From positions 14,596,253 to 14,660,252 of the forward strand of contig JAPTHN010000019.1 in NCBI GenBank assembly GCA_026936325.1: a stretch of 64,000 nucleotides of DNA, read 5' to 3'. The notes beneath the pieces are model-generated. The model made no database searches. It had not been told where the DNA came from and saw only the letters and a list, made by a program, of their open reading frames with translations. Shown here one piece after another: positions 14,001 to 29,000 of the stretch (its first letter is position 1; each line of letters begins with the position of its first letter). The DNA is from Platynereis dumerilii (lineage: Eukaryota > Annelida > Polychaeta > Phyllodocida > Nereididae). The position numbers were made by a program, and so were the translations under genes.

Positions 14001-17000
14001 TGGGAAACAACAGACTAATAGTATAGGTTTTATATACAGTTGTAACTGCGATGGAGTTCTTCAAGCAGGTAGTGGCTCTGTCCGTGAGACAGACTTTTCT
14101 GGGAAACCGCTTGATGTACTATTTATAGCTGATGATCACTGATGCCTGACGCATATGCATTTTTTATTTTTTTTATTTTTTTATTGATCATTAAATGCGG
14201 TACATACAGCGGTACATAATTTGGTAGGCGTAAAATCTCTAGAGGCTTGTTAGCCTAATAAAATAGTTACACACTAATAAGCACACTTTTACCAATGAAA
14301 TACAAACACATTTTAACAATTATTTTAGAAAAAACAAGTTAGTTACAATAACAAAGGGTACAAACAGTTGTTTCAAATTAATACAGATAAAATAAATAAA
14401 CAAAAGATGATTAGATGTTCCTATTACTAAAAAAATGTTTCTTAATTTTCTTCTTAAAATGCAAAAGACCATCACAACTTTTAATGTCATCAGCAAGTAA
14501 ATTCCAGGCTGATGGTCCACTTAACTTCATTGAAAATTTAAATTTTTCTATTCTTGGAAATGGTAAATAAAATTTTTCAGAATTTTGAGTTTGTAATGAA
14601 CGAATGTTTCTATTTTGGATGAACATACTGACAAAGCTTAAGGGAAGCAAACTATTTACATACTTATACATAAAAATAGACATATGAATGGAGTTAATTT
14701 CATAAACAGAATGAACTTTCGCAGTATTAAAGACTACTACACTAGGTGTGAGATGGTGCATATCTAAAGCAATTTTTAGGGCTCTTTTTTGTTTAACAAT
14801 TAATGGTTTAATTGAGGTTTTATAAGTTGAAGCCCAAACAATATTACAATAGTTCAAGTAAGGTAGAATAAATGTTTTGTAGAGATTTAATTTCCACTGT
14901 CGGTTGAGAGTATATCTTACTTTATACAGAATACCAATAGATTTACTGATTTTGTTACTGATATAGTTAATGTGGTATTTCCATGTCAACTTATCATCTA
15001 TATAAACACCTAAGAATTTAATAACTTCTACTTGAGCAATTTCTTTATCATCTAATTTAATTCTAAAGTTACAATTAGTCCTATCATTACTAAATTTAAT
15101 ACAATTAGTTTTATTTACATTTAAGGAAAGTTGGTTTGCTGCAAACCAGTCTGAGATTATTGCAGGCTACGTAGTTATCTGTGTTTGAATATAATATAAA
15201 GGGTATCTGGTGATTGTGACATATCCGCTGCATGGATTTTTACCAAAATCTAATCAGTTCTTCCTTGTGGTGAACAAAACAATCCTGATCAGTTTCAGAA
15301 GGTCGGACAGATAGACAGACGGACAGATGGACAGACACATGCGATTGAAAACATTAGGCCCGTCTTATGGTGGGCCTAAAAATCAATATCTACACTAGTC
15401 TGCAGATCGTCCAATTTTATTTTATGATTATTTTACTAATTGGACCCAGTTCAAGCGGTTAAATGATTAACTGTACTGATACAGAGGTACGGCAGCCGTG
15501 TAAAAAGATATTTTGGCTAGTCACAATTTTAACATTTGACAAGGTGTCACCTAAAAAATGAAGCCTCACCATAGCTTTGTTGTGCATCTTGCCTTTAATG
15601 GTAATATTCGTCGTCAACGAGATTTCATACCATCCGTTCGTAAAACTAGATGAGCCAAGATTAGTGGCAGAATTGGCGTGACAGCAAGAGCTGAAGAAAT
15701 TCCCTGAAATTGCAAAGGAAGCTCATTAGAACTCCAACCAACCAGAGCCATAGGCGTACGGTGTGCAAAATGTCTGGGGGGGGGGAGCAACATTTGCCCG
15801 AATTTCAAGATCCTAATTTAATACCATTACAAATGAAAATGCCTGGAAATATTAATTTTCAATAGTTTTGACTGAATCACCTGCACAAATAATTTAGCCT
15901 TTTCGCCTGAATCTTACTGTTTCCCAAACTTTTGGGGGGCCACCGCCCCCTCTGCCCCCCGTTCATACGTCTATGAACAGAGCACCTCTAACATCCAGAA
16001 TACAGTGCTATAGTTTGTAACGTCACGAGGGGACTGTGCTTTTCAGCTGTTATTGAAGTCAAGCTAAAGTTGTTGAGTCGACTGCTGACTGCTCACCAAT
16101 TGGGGCCTTATATTTTAATGGTATTGAAGCATGTGAAAGAATGTTGACATTTTCTACCAATTTTTTATAAGAATAAGAAAGTTACTATTCTGTGGAAAAA
16201 AAAAGGGGGGAACATTTTTTTGGAAAAATTGCAATCTTTCCAATACAAAAGGGGTGTTTTATCTTACATCATTTAAAATAGGAATTTGCTTCGATGCGCT
16301 TTTCTATTTCTTGTAGATCACTATGCACTTATGGTCTCGCTATGCTTTGGTATTTATCATATTAATGAATTGGTGCATTTGGAAAAGTCTGATAGGCCCC
16401 GAAAGGGGAGGCCAAAGCATTGAAGGGCATAGTAAGGCACAGGGAAAATTAGACCACCAGACATTGAGTATAACTTGAGATCATTCCCAGATCTTATCAT
16501 TTTAATTGTGAGATAAATTGTCACATTTTAAGTGATAAAGGAGTGCAAGGGTAGGCTCGGGAGTGCAAAGGCATGAAAGTGCATTGAAAGTATATTGAGG
16601 TGTACTGTATTGCGGGTAACATTTTTTCCAAATCAAACAACAGAGAGAAAAATCCTCCTCAAAAGGTTAGAGTACACAATTCCAATTTTTGATTATATAA
16701 AAACGATAGTTCTTATTGAAACATCCAGTGTCCCTTCAACAGTGAATTATGCTAGAACAAACCAACTGGTCCAATCAAAGCTCAATGAGTGCAAAAATAC
16801 AGGACATGAAAGCTTATCAATATCCAAACTATTAGAAAAAAAAAAAAAACACTCACTCAGGCAGTAATAGGGGAACATAGGCGTATATCCACTGATATTC
16901 CTGAGTGAGATGATTTCTCCTTGTACTTCAGGCTTGCAAGTGAGGGTATCAGTTCCAGGGTTCATATCTGTGCCGCTGTATTTGTGGATGTAGCCCGAGT

Positions 17001-20000
17001 CCATGCCCGAGTCCATGCCCGAGTCCATGCCCGAGTCCATGCCCGACATGCATGTATGAGTAATGGAGACTGATTCTGTTGTAGGCACTGTGCTGTCACA
17101 GCAACCGATTTGTGCGTCAAAATTTCCTAACATATCACCATCCCACTTGCATCGAAATCCACCTGAAATTTTAAAACGCTAGGGCAGTGTACAGCTGTCA
17201 GTATCTCGCACTAGCTCTACCTACAATTGCAATCATGCTAATACTTGACCATGTATCAGCTGTCAGTATCTCATAAGAGCCCTATACCTACAATTGCAAT
17301 TGTGCTAATACTTGACCATGTATCAGCTATCAGTAGCTCACAATAGCCCTATACCTACAATTGCAATTGTGCTAATACTTGACTATGTATCAGCTGTCAG
17401 TGTCTAGCATTAGCTTTATCTACAAAAGCAATCGTGCTGATACTTGACTCTCAAGACCATAGAAATACATAATAATAATAGTGACGTCACTAGGAACAAT
17501 GGCATCATGCCACGTCACAATCAGCCAAAAACAACATCTTGTTGCTCCTGCTGTGACGTCACAATGACGTCATGTCTCAGGGCAGTTCCAAGATGGCGGA
17601 TTTGGTGACCTCATCTCAAGGTGGGGTCATACAGCCTCATGTCAGTTCTATGTATTTATATGCTCAGAACCGATGTACTGTATATGTGGCTCTTGGAGCT
17701 GAAGTGAGTGAAATGCATGCAATGTGATCATATCAAATTTCTAAAAAAAAATAGTATTGTAGTCAGCATTAGAATACTAAAAGAATTATTGTGCATTGAA
17801 TTTTACAAGCATTTGAATTATCATTATTATTAATGAGACTTGCGGATTCACTTTTAATACACTTGGGTCAATAATGTTGTACTTTTGATGCTGTCCCAGA
17901 TAGGATATAATTGTTACAATAGAAATCCATTTGCCTGGGAGTTGACACACATCCTCCACCATAGGGATAGAATAGAAATCCATTTGCCTGGGAGTTGACA
18001 CATATCCTCCACCATAGGGATAGTATGGGTCCTAATAAATATTTACAAGAACTTTTGTTCCCTGACCATATAATGCAGACTTTGAAACATTGTTCCTTGA
18101 ACATTGTGAAAATGTATTGTGAATCTGCAGAGCAACAAGAGCTAACAAGTTGGGTTGAGTATTTGGTATTTTGTAGCCTAGATGTTAATTGTTTATTGCA
18201 AATACATTGTAGCAAAGTAAATGATTCAAATTAAGTATAATGATTTGATTTAATGAAATAGTCAAGTCTTTCCCTTGATTACAGAGAATTAAATAGATTC
18301 AAAAAGAGAAAGAAACAGTCCATTTTTGATATACAGGTCATTTGTACTTACCTAAAGGGACTATCCATGTTCCGACCTTGCGTTTGTTTCTTCTGTATTG
18401 GGATTCATAGATTGAAGTCACTGGAGTAGTGTAATATCTGAATTTATTCCTGTTTACTACAGTAACTGCTCCACACTGCAACGAAGAGTTTATTTCAAAC
18501 TAATAATAGGGGGGGATGATAAGACAAATTAAAAAATCGTGTGATTAATGCTAAAAATACTCTTCAACCTACCTTTTCCATAACTACCACTGATTGACTG
18601 CTTATTTTGGATCTGTCATACCTAATGACAAATTATCCAAACCAGAGCAAAATCAACCAGCACTACACCCATTCCCAGTTATAATTTAAGCCATTGTCTC
18701 AAGAATCACTGCACCAAGAAAGTTTAAATACACCAAAATGTTCGGAATGCCCAATTTCCTATTCAATGTCATGACATTTACACAACTGAAAATCAGTACT
18801 TCTCAATTTTGATCACCGCTTTAGGCAAATAATTCAACATTCTGTTTATGAAAGCACAGCAAAGAAGTGGCAGAAATATTGACCTATCTGCACACCTCTT
18901 AGTAGGGGGGGGGGTGATAATTCCAAAATGTTACTTTGTGGCTTTTTTTGTGTGACCTGGACCTAGTTGGGCAACACGGTTGCCCCCGTTTGTCAATATA
19001 AGAAAATTACCCCAAAAAAATCATATCTCGAGAACTATTGGTCTTAGAGACTTGTGAATAGGCTCAAATTAACCGGAATCCTCACTTTTATATCAGTGTT
19101 TCATAGTAACTATAGGCCTAAGTGCAATACTTTTTTTGTTATTGGACAAAAACTGTTTTTTTTTTGCTCTTTTCCGTCAGTATACAAGCATAAACTCGAG
19201 TTGCAGACTGTGTGTAGTGTTAGAGTCTAAATATTTGCAAAAATTGCTCAATCTATGTTTAAAATAAATACATATATATGCATTTGACAGTTCTATTCCA
19301 TATCATTAATTACTGAATCATACTATACCAAGTTGTTGTATACCGTGCATAGATTATGCCTAAATTGATTTGATCAGCAAGATACTTGATTTACTTATGA
19401 CAATAACATTAATAAAATTAGTTTCATATAACTGCATGGTACTCTTTGTGGAGCTATCTTAAAAGACTTGAGGTTCACTGACAAGATCTTTGACAAGCTT
19501 ATAAAACAAGTAGCATCCGCATCACCATAATAATTCTATTTCACATGTGAGACAGCAGTAGTGCGAGTAATGTCATGAAAATAACTTGAAGAGTATATCA
19601 TAAATAATGATTCTATTGATACTAAAAGTCCAATACTGGAAAATGGTGTCCCAGATGGACAAGTAACTGTCAAATTGTATGCTTATCTTGCAGTAATGAT
19701 ATATTAATTTTATTATAAGAAGAAAATAGAGGATTTTTCAAGAAGAGAAACAAGAAGATGAGACAGGATCTAATCATTTTAACAGTAGAATGACTGAACA
19801 AAACAATTTACAATGTATTGACTGTGCCTGACATCTTAATGCACAAAATTTGTATCAGGAATATTGGTCCATATCCTCAAAGATTGGGTTTGCATATAGC
19901 TCTGAAAATAGAGTAAGCTGTTTCTCTGAGGAGAGAAAGATTACGCCGAAACATCTACCCCTGCCAAGTGACCTTGTGCTAATCCCAGGGACTTCTTAAA

Positions 20001-23000
20001 AAATACAGTTCTTTCTCCAACACCCCCTTGCTTAATTCTGTGGTGCATGCCTTCAGTGACGTTGAATTCTCCAGCATCTTGTGACTGCTTTGTTTTTAGC
20101 AATCTTTATCTGATTGAACCAACTGACTTTTGAACAATGAACAGTTAACCAAAGAAAAGCAAAAGTTACAGAGACAACATGTGACAAAAGATGACCAGCA
20201 AGTACTACTTGGGAACAAGTCAATCAATTTCTTGTTCAGAAACATTTTCAGGCATGAAACTTGGATGTTGAGAATCTTTCTTCCATACAAATTAGCCATG
20301 CAAGTCAAGATTCTAGAGTTATCCAAGCTCTCAATACTCTAACCGTAGGCTTTCCCCTACTGAAAGAGAATATATCAATTGGGTAAAAGGGAACTGTGTC
20401 TAAAAATATGATGAAAAAGGACCTTGATGCTGAAAGGTCTGTGCTCTCCATCAATGATTAACTGGAGAAAGGCAGTAACCAGCAAGAACACAGCCAGGGA
20501 AGCACACATGTAATGCTAAATCAGTTATTTTGTTGAAAAAGGAAGATGCACAATTTTGTCTCTGAGTGGTTTGATGCCCAAGCTAAGTTGTAAAAGTATG
20601 TATTGTTGAAAAATAGAGATGTTAACAATCTCTGTCAAGTAGCAAAAACTAAAACTAAAAAAAAAGTTTTATTTGTCAGGTTAGGTTATTTATTTAGTCA
20701 AATCAAGTCTGTTTGAAAAATGGCTGCACTTTAAAGTGGATGTGGCTGCACAGTAAAGAGAAAAATGTTACACATATGTATAGAATCATAGACAGATTAT
20801 AAACTGGAGATACAACATGCCAGAAATACAAAATTTCTCAATTCCTAAAATTTGTGAAATGTTCTACTTCAGGTGGAATAAACATATAAGCCTTTTTTTT
20901 GACCGGGAACTACGTATTTCTGCTTACCAATATAATGTTGAATATTCAAGATCACCTTTGTATATCTGAATATCTGATCCATCACCACCATAAGAAGTCA
21001 CACAAATGTCTCATTGAATACTTAAGACTTATACATTCACAGCTTCAACTTGATAATGCTGCTTCAGTTTGCAAAACCTGTCAGTGTCCTTTCGATAAAA
21101 AAAGAAACAAAACAAAAATGTAAAATTACAAATATAGTGAAATGTGCTGTCCCTATGAGACTCCTTACATTTTCTTACACAAAAATTGGTAACAAAAATT
21201 AGGCCTACATTTCTTCACCAAACACCCACTTACTTTAAAATATGAGGAAATGACTGAAGACAAATAAATCCCAAGTCATTATAGTGTTGACGAGGATAAA
21301 ACTAGAACACATGCATCACCTAAGACAAAGATAGACACTGTTACATAGAAAGACTGATTTGGCTAAAACTGCAATATCAATCTTCAATGTTAAGGATGAT
21401 ACTTTGATTTTTGGATGATAAAGCAAGTGGAACAGAAATTGTTTAAAGATAACATTCTTCAAATTAGGCCTATAACGTTCCTAAAAAATTGAAAATATAA
21501 GGTTTTTGCACAAAATCAAGGTTTTTTGGCTATATCTTAAAAAATAAGGCAGATAGGCATATATTTACTATGAAAGACGAATATAAACTTAGGGATTGCG
21601 AATGATTTGAGCCTATTTTGAAGTCTATATGTGCATTGGTTCTCGAGATATGGCATTTTCGGGTAATTTTGTAGTCGACGCAAAAGGCGTTATCTTCAAA
21701 GCCTCCGTCCATATGGGTTTTTAAAACCAAATAATGCAATTGAGGTACCATTGGGTTTCTTTTGACCTATATTTTCGTATTCCATCCACAAAGGTATGAT
21801 TTTCTAAAATTTTTAAAATAACACCCCCCCCCCCTACTTATAGAGCCATCAACAATGTCTTCTCATTTCCCTTTACTTCAAGCTGTCAGTACTGGCCATC
21901 CTCGAATGTGCAGGTTGCTGATACAAGTGATACTGATTGATAATTATTTGCAACTCAATGAGAGTATTGTTTGTTTCTTGATGAAGTCATAATATATATT
22001 TTCAATGATCAACATGATTATTAATCAAAATTCTTGTCATTCTCAGATTTAAACAACACTTGATGCTTTGTAATTTTCATGAAACCTCTTTGAAAATGCA
22101 CCCTAAATCTCAAGAACCACTGCACCTAGAAATATACACCAATATGTTCGGAATGCCCCATTTCCTATTCAATGTCAATACATTTATATGACTTAAAATC
22201 AATACTTTTCAAGTTCTGATGGCAATGAGCAACTTTTGAAGACGTCCGTGCAGATTTTCAGGATTATCATCCCCCCCTACTAATAATTAGCAATATATGC
22301 ATGTCAAACATCTTCAAATGTAACTTTGGAGAAAGATAGAGCATAAATTCCTTTTGTGCTTGTGTTATCAAATGTGCATACATCTCTCTATGCATGTTTT
22401 TTGGAATTAAGCCCACACAACACATTTCTTAGGTATTTGTATGAATTTATTACGTCGAATTCCTTGTTGTCCATAGAAAATGTAATGTTTCTTGCAATTT
22501 TGATTGGTGTTTTACGGAATATCATAATTGTACTTTTCTGGGAGTTGATTGTCAGGTGTCAATTCGTGCAGTAGAACTCTTAATATTGCATTAAGGTTTG
22601 CATGCCATATTCTGTATTTTCAGTTTCAGACATCAATACGAGGTCATCGGCATAAAGTAAATGTGTAAAGGTAGTACCGTCTACCTTGCTCCCCTGCCCT
22701 CCTGACCGCCCCATCTGACCAAGGGCAGGAGGGGCAATTGTCCCCCCTTGTCACCCTTGTTCTTGCCCCCCTGAATTGACAAATTGGAAAGCCTAGGAGA
22801 AGTCTATAAACTTACGTTTTGATTTTTGATATGACATTAATGAGTCAGTAATGAAATGATTGTCAATTACGAGGTTGATCAATAAAGAAAACGTAGTTAC
22901 AAGTCATATGCAAGCATAATGCCACTTACATGTGGGAGGCCACAGTCAGCATCCGTTTGATTGTAAGAGATGTCTGTTCCATATGTTCCAACAAAATACG

Positions 23001-26000
23001 ACTTTGTTCCATTTGTTACAATAGCTTGTTGCCATGATCCGCTCTGTAAGGAAAAAAAATATGAATGCTACCGGGATGGGTTCTATAATGATTTTAATTG
23101 AGTAATTGTGTAGTTAATTACAATAACCAGAGTAATTGCAGTCATATTTGTAATTGAGCATTTTCAGCATAATGTAATTGTAATAGTGATTGAGTCAATT
23201 TAGAGCTGTAACTGATCAATTACACATCAATTACCCAATCATTCTTGACATTTCAAATCAAGGAGAAAATCAAAGAGAAAATCAAAGAAAAAATCATTTC
23301 TTGGGTGTCAAACTCACTAAATATTTTTCTCCAAGCTGTTTTTCCTAGCAGTTTTCCAGCTTGTTTGAACCCTCATTATTTACATTTATGATTTTGACTC
23401 ATAAGACTTTTGACATTGAATGAGTTAAATCCTGATTAGTTAAATAATAATTGGCAGTGAATTCCTTTAAAGTCATTTTGACTTTTCTGCAAAAGTGACT
23501 GCTTTGACATCTTACTAATCCAATATTAATTTTGCGAGATTGACAATGTTAACTCAAGGAGTTGTTGGTTTAGGCACCAGGAATTACCACTTTTTGAGTT
23601 GTAAGTTTGACCACCTGACTATACCTGTCCCTCTATAAAACGAGCCTCCGCCATTGGCGGAGGGACATTCTGATTTGGGAAAGGGAAATGTTCAACATTT
23701 CACTAGATTAATTAGATTACTGTGCGATATGCCTCAAGAAGATCTGAGTGTAAGACAAGCATTCTATATGACAATTGTAGTGCACAAATAAAATAAAAAA
23801 ATACATTAATCACAAAATCTATAGATATTTTATACCTTTGCAACGGGGTCATTTCATGTCAACTCAGGAAGTGGTCGCAGCTCAGCCATCTCAGATCTTC
23901 TTGAAACTCTAGTAAATTATTGACCTTCTATCCAAATAAGGATTTCCAAAACAACAGCTTCCACCGACACATAGATTTGGATTTACAGGCCCTTTTAAAA
24001 GAGCTCTTGAGCGGAGGGAGTTTTCGACAAAATTTGTGACAAGTCAATTGATAAGGGAAAACATAGATTTACTAGCCTACATAGTTTGATGAAGGCATGG
24101 GATGCCCAAACATAGGGCATTTCTGCTGCTGTGACAAAAATTTTACACGTCATAATAATGAAACACAAGGCCGTATGGATACATTCCATGTATTCTATGT
24201 TCATAAATCATGGCCAAGGTTGTGTGGAGTTAGATAACTCGGCAGTACTCATAAGGTTGTGGAAGATTTATATGTATTCAAACACCTATGTTATACCCAT
24301 AATTTCAAAACGTACAAACCATTACATTAATATCATCGTTGCTGACACCTAGAACTGACATCACAAAGGCGCGGTTGGGTTGCCAATCTGGGCAAAGTCC
24401 AGCATGAGCAGCACAGGCCAGGTAACCGAAGTGGTTGACAACAGTTGAGTCATTTGTGTCACTGTAAATATCAATAAAAATTTAATTTTATATACTCTTA
24501 TGCGATATGCCAAGTCGGAAGTTTTGTCTGTTTTGATCAATGGGATCAAAGAAATTTCATGCCAAACTGCATCATAACTATCATGACCTGGCATTGATGG
24601 GCTGGTTGCTTGCCTTTGTTACGGTCGGTAAATTTGTTTAGCAAAATGAATGGACTGTGACACTGTGAAAATGGGCAATTCCGTGAAGTCCGATTTACAG
24701 ATTTGACACTTGAGCAGCTTGTGTAGCCCTATTATTTCACAGGTCTCAGCTATTTCACTGTTAAACAGGGATGAGACCAGGTAATAGGGGTATCAGACAA
24801 GCCATCAACCAAAGCTCCAAGTCTAACATGAGCTGAGCTGCAAGGCAAAATGTGTGCTGGACGTACTGACATGGAATTGCCCAAATGGCACTTCTTGATT
24901 CATCGTACTGATGATTTGTCATGATCATACCAATACTTAAAATGCTAATTTGATTTCAGAAGGTCCTCCCTTTTTGCAATACAAATCTATAGACTGTAAA
25001 CCAGCAACATTGTCAATAGGATTCAGTGAGAGACATCCATCATCATAGGTATAGGTAATTGTTACAGTTCTCGTCAAATCTACGTGGAATCTCAAGTTCT
25101 TGAATTACAGTTCTCGTCATATCTACGTGGAATCTCAAGTTCTTGAGTTACAGTTCTCGTCATATCTACGTGGAATCTCAAGTTCTTGAGTTACAGTCCT
25201 CGTCATATCTACGTGGAATCTCAAGTTCTTGAGTTACAGTTCTCGTCATATCTACGTGGAATCTCAAGTTATTTTCTTTGCTGTTGAAGTGTGATGTCAG
25301 AGATGACTCTATTCTCTAGCATTGCAATTTATGTAAATTAACATTTCAAGAAGTTTGATATCCTCCTACCGTGGCCTTCCCTTAAATAATAGGCAATGAA
25401 ATGCAAGTTTGCTGCACAGGCAAAATCCTTTGAGCTCAGACCTGTCCAACAGCAATGAAATACAATAGGTCTAAGCTCAAAGGTGTTTGCCCGTGGTTGC
25501 TGCTAAGAGCATAGAGGCACGCCAATATCACTCTCGACACACCAATAACACTTTTAAGACACCAATATCAGTATGTATTGTCATGTCATGTGACTGATCT
25601 CTTGCTACATGATTGGTCTAACAATTTTGATGCAGAATATATGCATTTATTTGTATATGCCTTTAGCATCATTGTCTGGGAATCACAATATTTCCTTACA
25701 TGTAAAATGTCTTACCCCATGTACATCTTATTCCAAGGACTTTGGTCAATATCAAGGTTAAACATCATTATGATAACATCAAATGTATTGCAAGTGGTTA
25801 TAGGTAGTTGGTGGCACACAGAGTCATCTCTCCCTCCAAACACAAGAGTACCTAGTTGTTTCGATACCTGAAAAAGGTCGAAATCGTTTATATCTGACTT
25901 TGATAACAGAGTCAGTAGTCTGCTGCAGTTCTCTGAAAATGTCAATTTTAAAGCCAAAATCAAGTTTAACCCTTTTAGCCAAATTGTTTTTAGTTGTGCT

Positions 26001-29000
26001 GTTTTTGGATAGCCACCATCTTTACAAATAGGTTAATAGACAAAAAAAAAGGACCTCATTCACCTTCAGTCAAGTAAAGTTTAAACTATACTCCTTAAAA
26101 ACGTTTGTTGTAAATATGGTCAAACAGAGAAAACCTGTCGTCACGGCAGAATCTACAATAATTTTGCAAGTTTTAAACTTTTTATTCCTGTACCATACTT
26201 ATTTCCATCATACAGGTCTTTACCCAAATATGGATTTATTATGTAGTCTCTGAGCACTGAGAGTAAGAGAGAAGTGTGATAATAGCTTCAGAAAAGTGAT
26301 TAAAAACTGTCTATGACCATCACAGGGTCTTTGGAGCTGGAGAATGTGGAGATCTCAGGCAAATAACACTCTGTCCATTTTATATGATCAACACAATTTT
26401 TTTCCTGAATTCTAAATTGTTAATGTACTGCAAATTTTGGGTCATTTTCAACTTTCCAAAACAAACGAGATGGAAGGTGGGGGCCTCAGCGTGCACAGGG
26501 CATCCTAGACCATTAATCCCGCCCTGCTGGTTTGGACGACTATCTCAATCAGCCGAATTGTTATCTTCGAAGAACCGGATCATTTGGTTCTAAACAGCAA
26601 TTATGGTTTCCAAGTTGCAGAGGGAACATGAATTTTATTGGAATTTTAAAAAGTGTCAAAAAAAGCTTTCAAATGACGCATTTCAGGGCTTGGTATCCAA
26701 ATTAACAATATTGATATTAGCAAATCGAAAGGCTGTTGACGGCAACGAGCGGAGCACACAGACAACAGCAGCCGTAATCTGTCAGTGGACCTCAAAATAG
26801 TAAGCGACCAGTGTGCCACTGTGGTTATCCCATCTATAGATTGCTAAAGTATATATACACTTAAACTTGAATCAATCATCGAATGGATGATGAAGTTAAT
26901 ACTAGTGCTGCTATAGCCATCACCCCAAGACAATTTTAACAAAATTTTTAAAAAATCACTGAGGGGCGTACTTACTTCTGAGAGCTACAGTATATACATG
27001 ACAAACAGGAGTTCATTCAAAAATAGTTATAAAACCCCAAAAGGGTAGACATAGCTTGGTTAGTCAGAAATAACCACTTAGGTCGACTTGATCCCTGTGC
27101 CGAATTTCATGTATTCTGAAAGCAAAAGAGTACTTACATATACGCTAGAGAATTTGTAGTCAAAAACATTCAGAGGGCCTCCAGACAGATTGTAACTTCC
27201 ATAGAAACTCCCAACTGCCTCGTCCACAATGTTATTTGGCATTGGTGTGAAGAAGTTATCCGGGATCTGATATTCTAAAATCAAAAATATCTGATTCATG
27301 ATTCAGCCAGAGATGTGCTGCTATACTATGTCAAATTGAATACATCAAACACGACATCATTACAGGTGATTTCATTACCATGTGATTCTTGTCATTCACA
27401 CTTGGCTGTGAGGAACCAATGCTAAACCAGAAGTTGCTACGTTTGATAAACCAATGCGTGATGTTTTGTTGCTTCTAGACCAATCAGATTAACTAAAAAT
27501 GTCATGTATTTGGTGGGTCTAGAACCTGAGAATCGCGTACTAATGACATCACCTGTAACATATTTTAAAAAATCAATAATTTCAATGACACATTACTCAT
27601 ACCTTTTTGTGAGCTAACTTGAGATTAACCCTCACCTCTGGAAGTTGTCAACGAATGTTGAGTATTTACATTCAGCTGATTGCGGACAACAATGACCTCA
27701 TAACAAACCCTATCCATTGCATTGAAACTAACTGTCAATTTGTCATTGTGACCTCATTGATGCTCAGTTGGTGACTTGATATCATTAAAAGTATTGGATA
27801 TGATCTCACAAATTTCTCATGAGTCATAGAGAATAACATGGCATAAATAGGTATACCGTGTATGACCTCACAAGAAACATTCAGTCCAATTCCGTAAGCA
27901 CTTGACATTCGTCAATTGTGACAGAGTCCATCATGGAACTATAGAATAAACACAGTGATGATACAATTTGATGGCTTCACAACTTGCTGATTTAAATTAT
28001 TTCTCCTTTTTGGCAGATTCAGATCAAGTTCTGTACCTCAGAACAGAGCCACGCAGCTCAGCAGGGGATCCACACAGGGTAGACTAGTAGAGCGGCCGGA
28101 CGAGTTTCGGCATTCATAGGCTCATATAGCCGCACATTTTCAAAATACCATTATTACTATTAGTGTTCTGTGGGGGTGGGGTAGGTCCCCCAGGATCTGG
28201 CTATTCAAAGGTGAAAACACACATCAAATTACCAAGATAAACTAAACAACAGCAAGCTCTTCTTTGTCCACATTTACCCCATTATGTATTTTGATGTCGA
28301 TAAAATTTTGATCACAGTCTGAAAATAATAGCTCCCTTAAAACACACCACGGAACTTTAAAACCATGGCCTATGCTATGATATATGGAACTAGGGATACC
28401 AAAATATTTTAAAATACGTAGTATGAATAGGTTTAGGCAAAATTTTGTGCTGAAACGATGATTTACAACTGCCTGTTCACATTTTGGAGGTGATTTTGAA
28501 GGGTGATTTACAAATTATTGGTGTTTCAGAAACAATAACCAGTGCGCAGTCTGCACTTAGTATTCCATATTTGAATTTGATAAAAATGTACCGTATATTG
28601 TTATGTGGCAGAAATAAATATAAATGTGTACGTATCACTTTTTGTCACCTTAAGGACACCATAAGATTTGACTCCGAAGGCTCTCAGAGCATTTTTTAAG
28701 GGTTTTCGACTGGGAGACCGACAGAACTTAGTATAGCAGCGCCAGAGTCCGCGAAAAGTGCCGGTTTGCCGGTCAAAACCGGCAAAAATAGCGTGTGACC
28801 GGCAAAAATAAAGTGGTTACCTGCCCAAATGTCCGAGGGGTTGGCTGGAGAGTCAGAGAGCTGATACAGCAACCAATGCAATTAGCTAAGGCCTTTCAAA
28901 TCTCCAGTGCAATTAAGAAACATCAATGACACGAACTGGCCACAGAAGTGTCAACTGGATTGCAATTAAACATTGTAAGTGTCAATACCTAGGTGCTCAT

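Noticed and set aside
26603-26800. Plus-strand 65-codon frame
   Set aside because: No recognisable motif and no splice context; it lies in an intron of the opposite strand.
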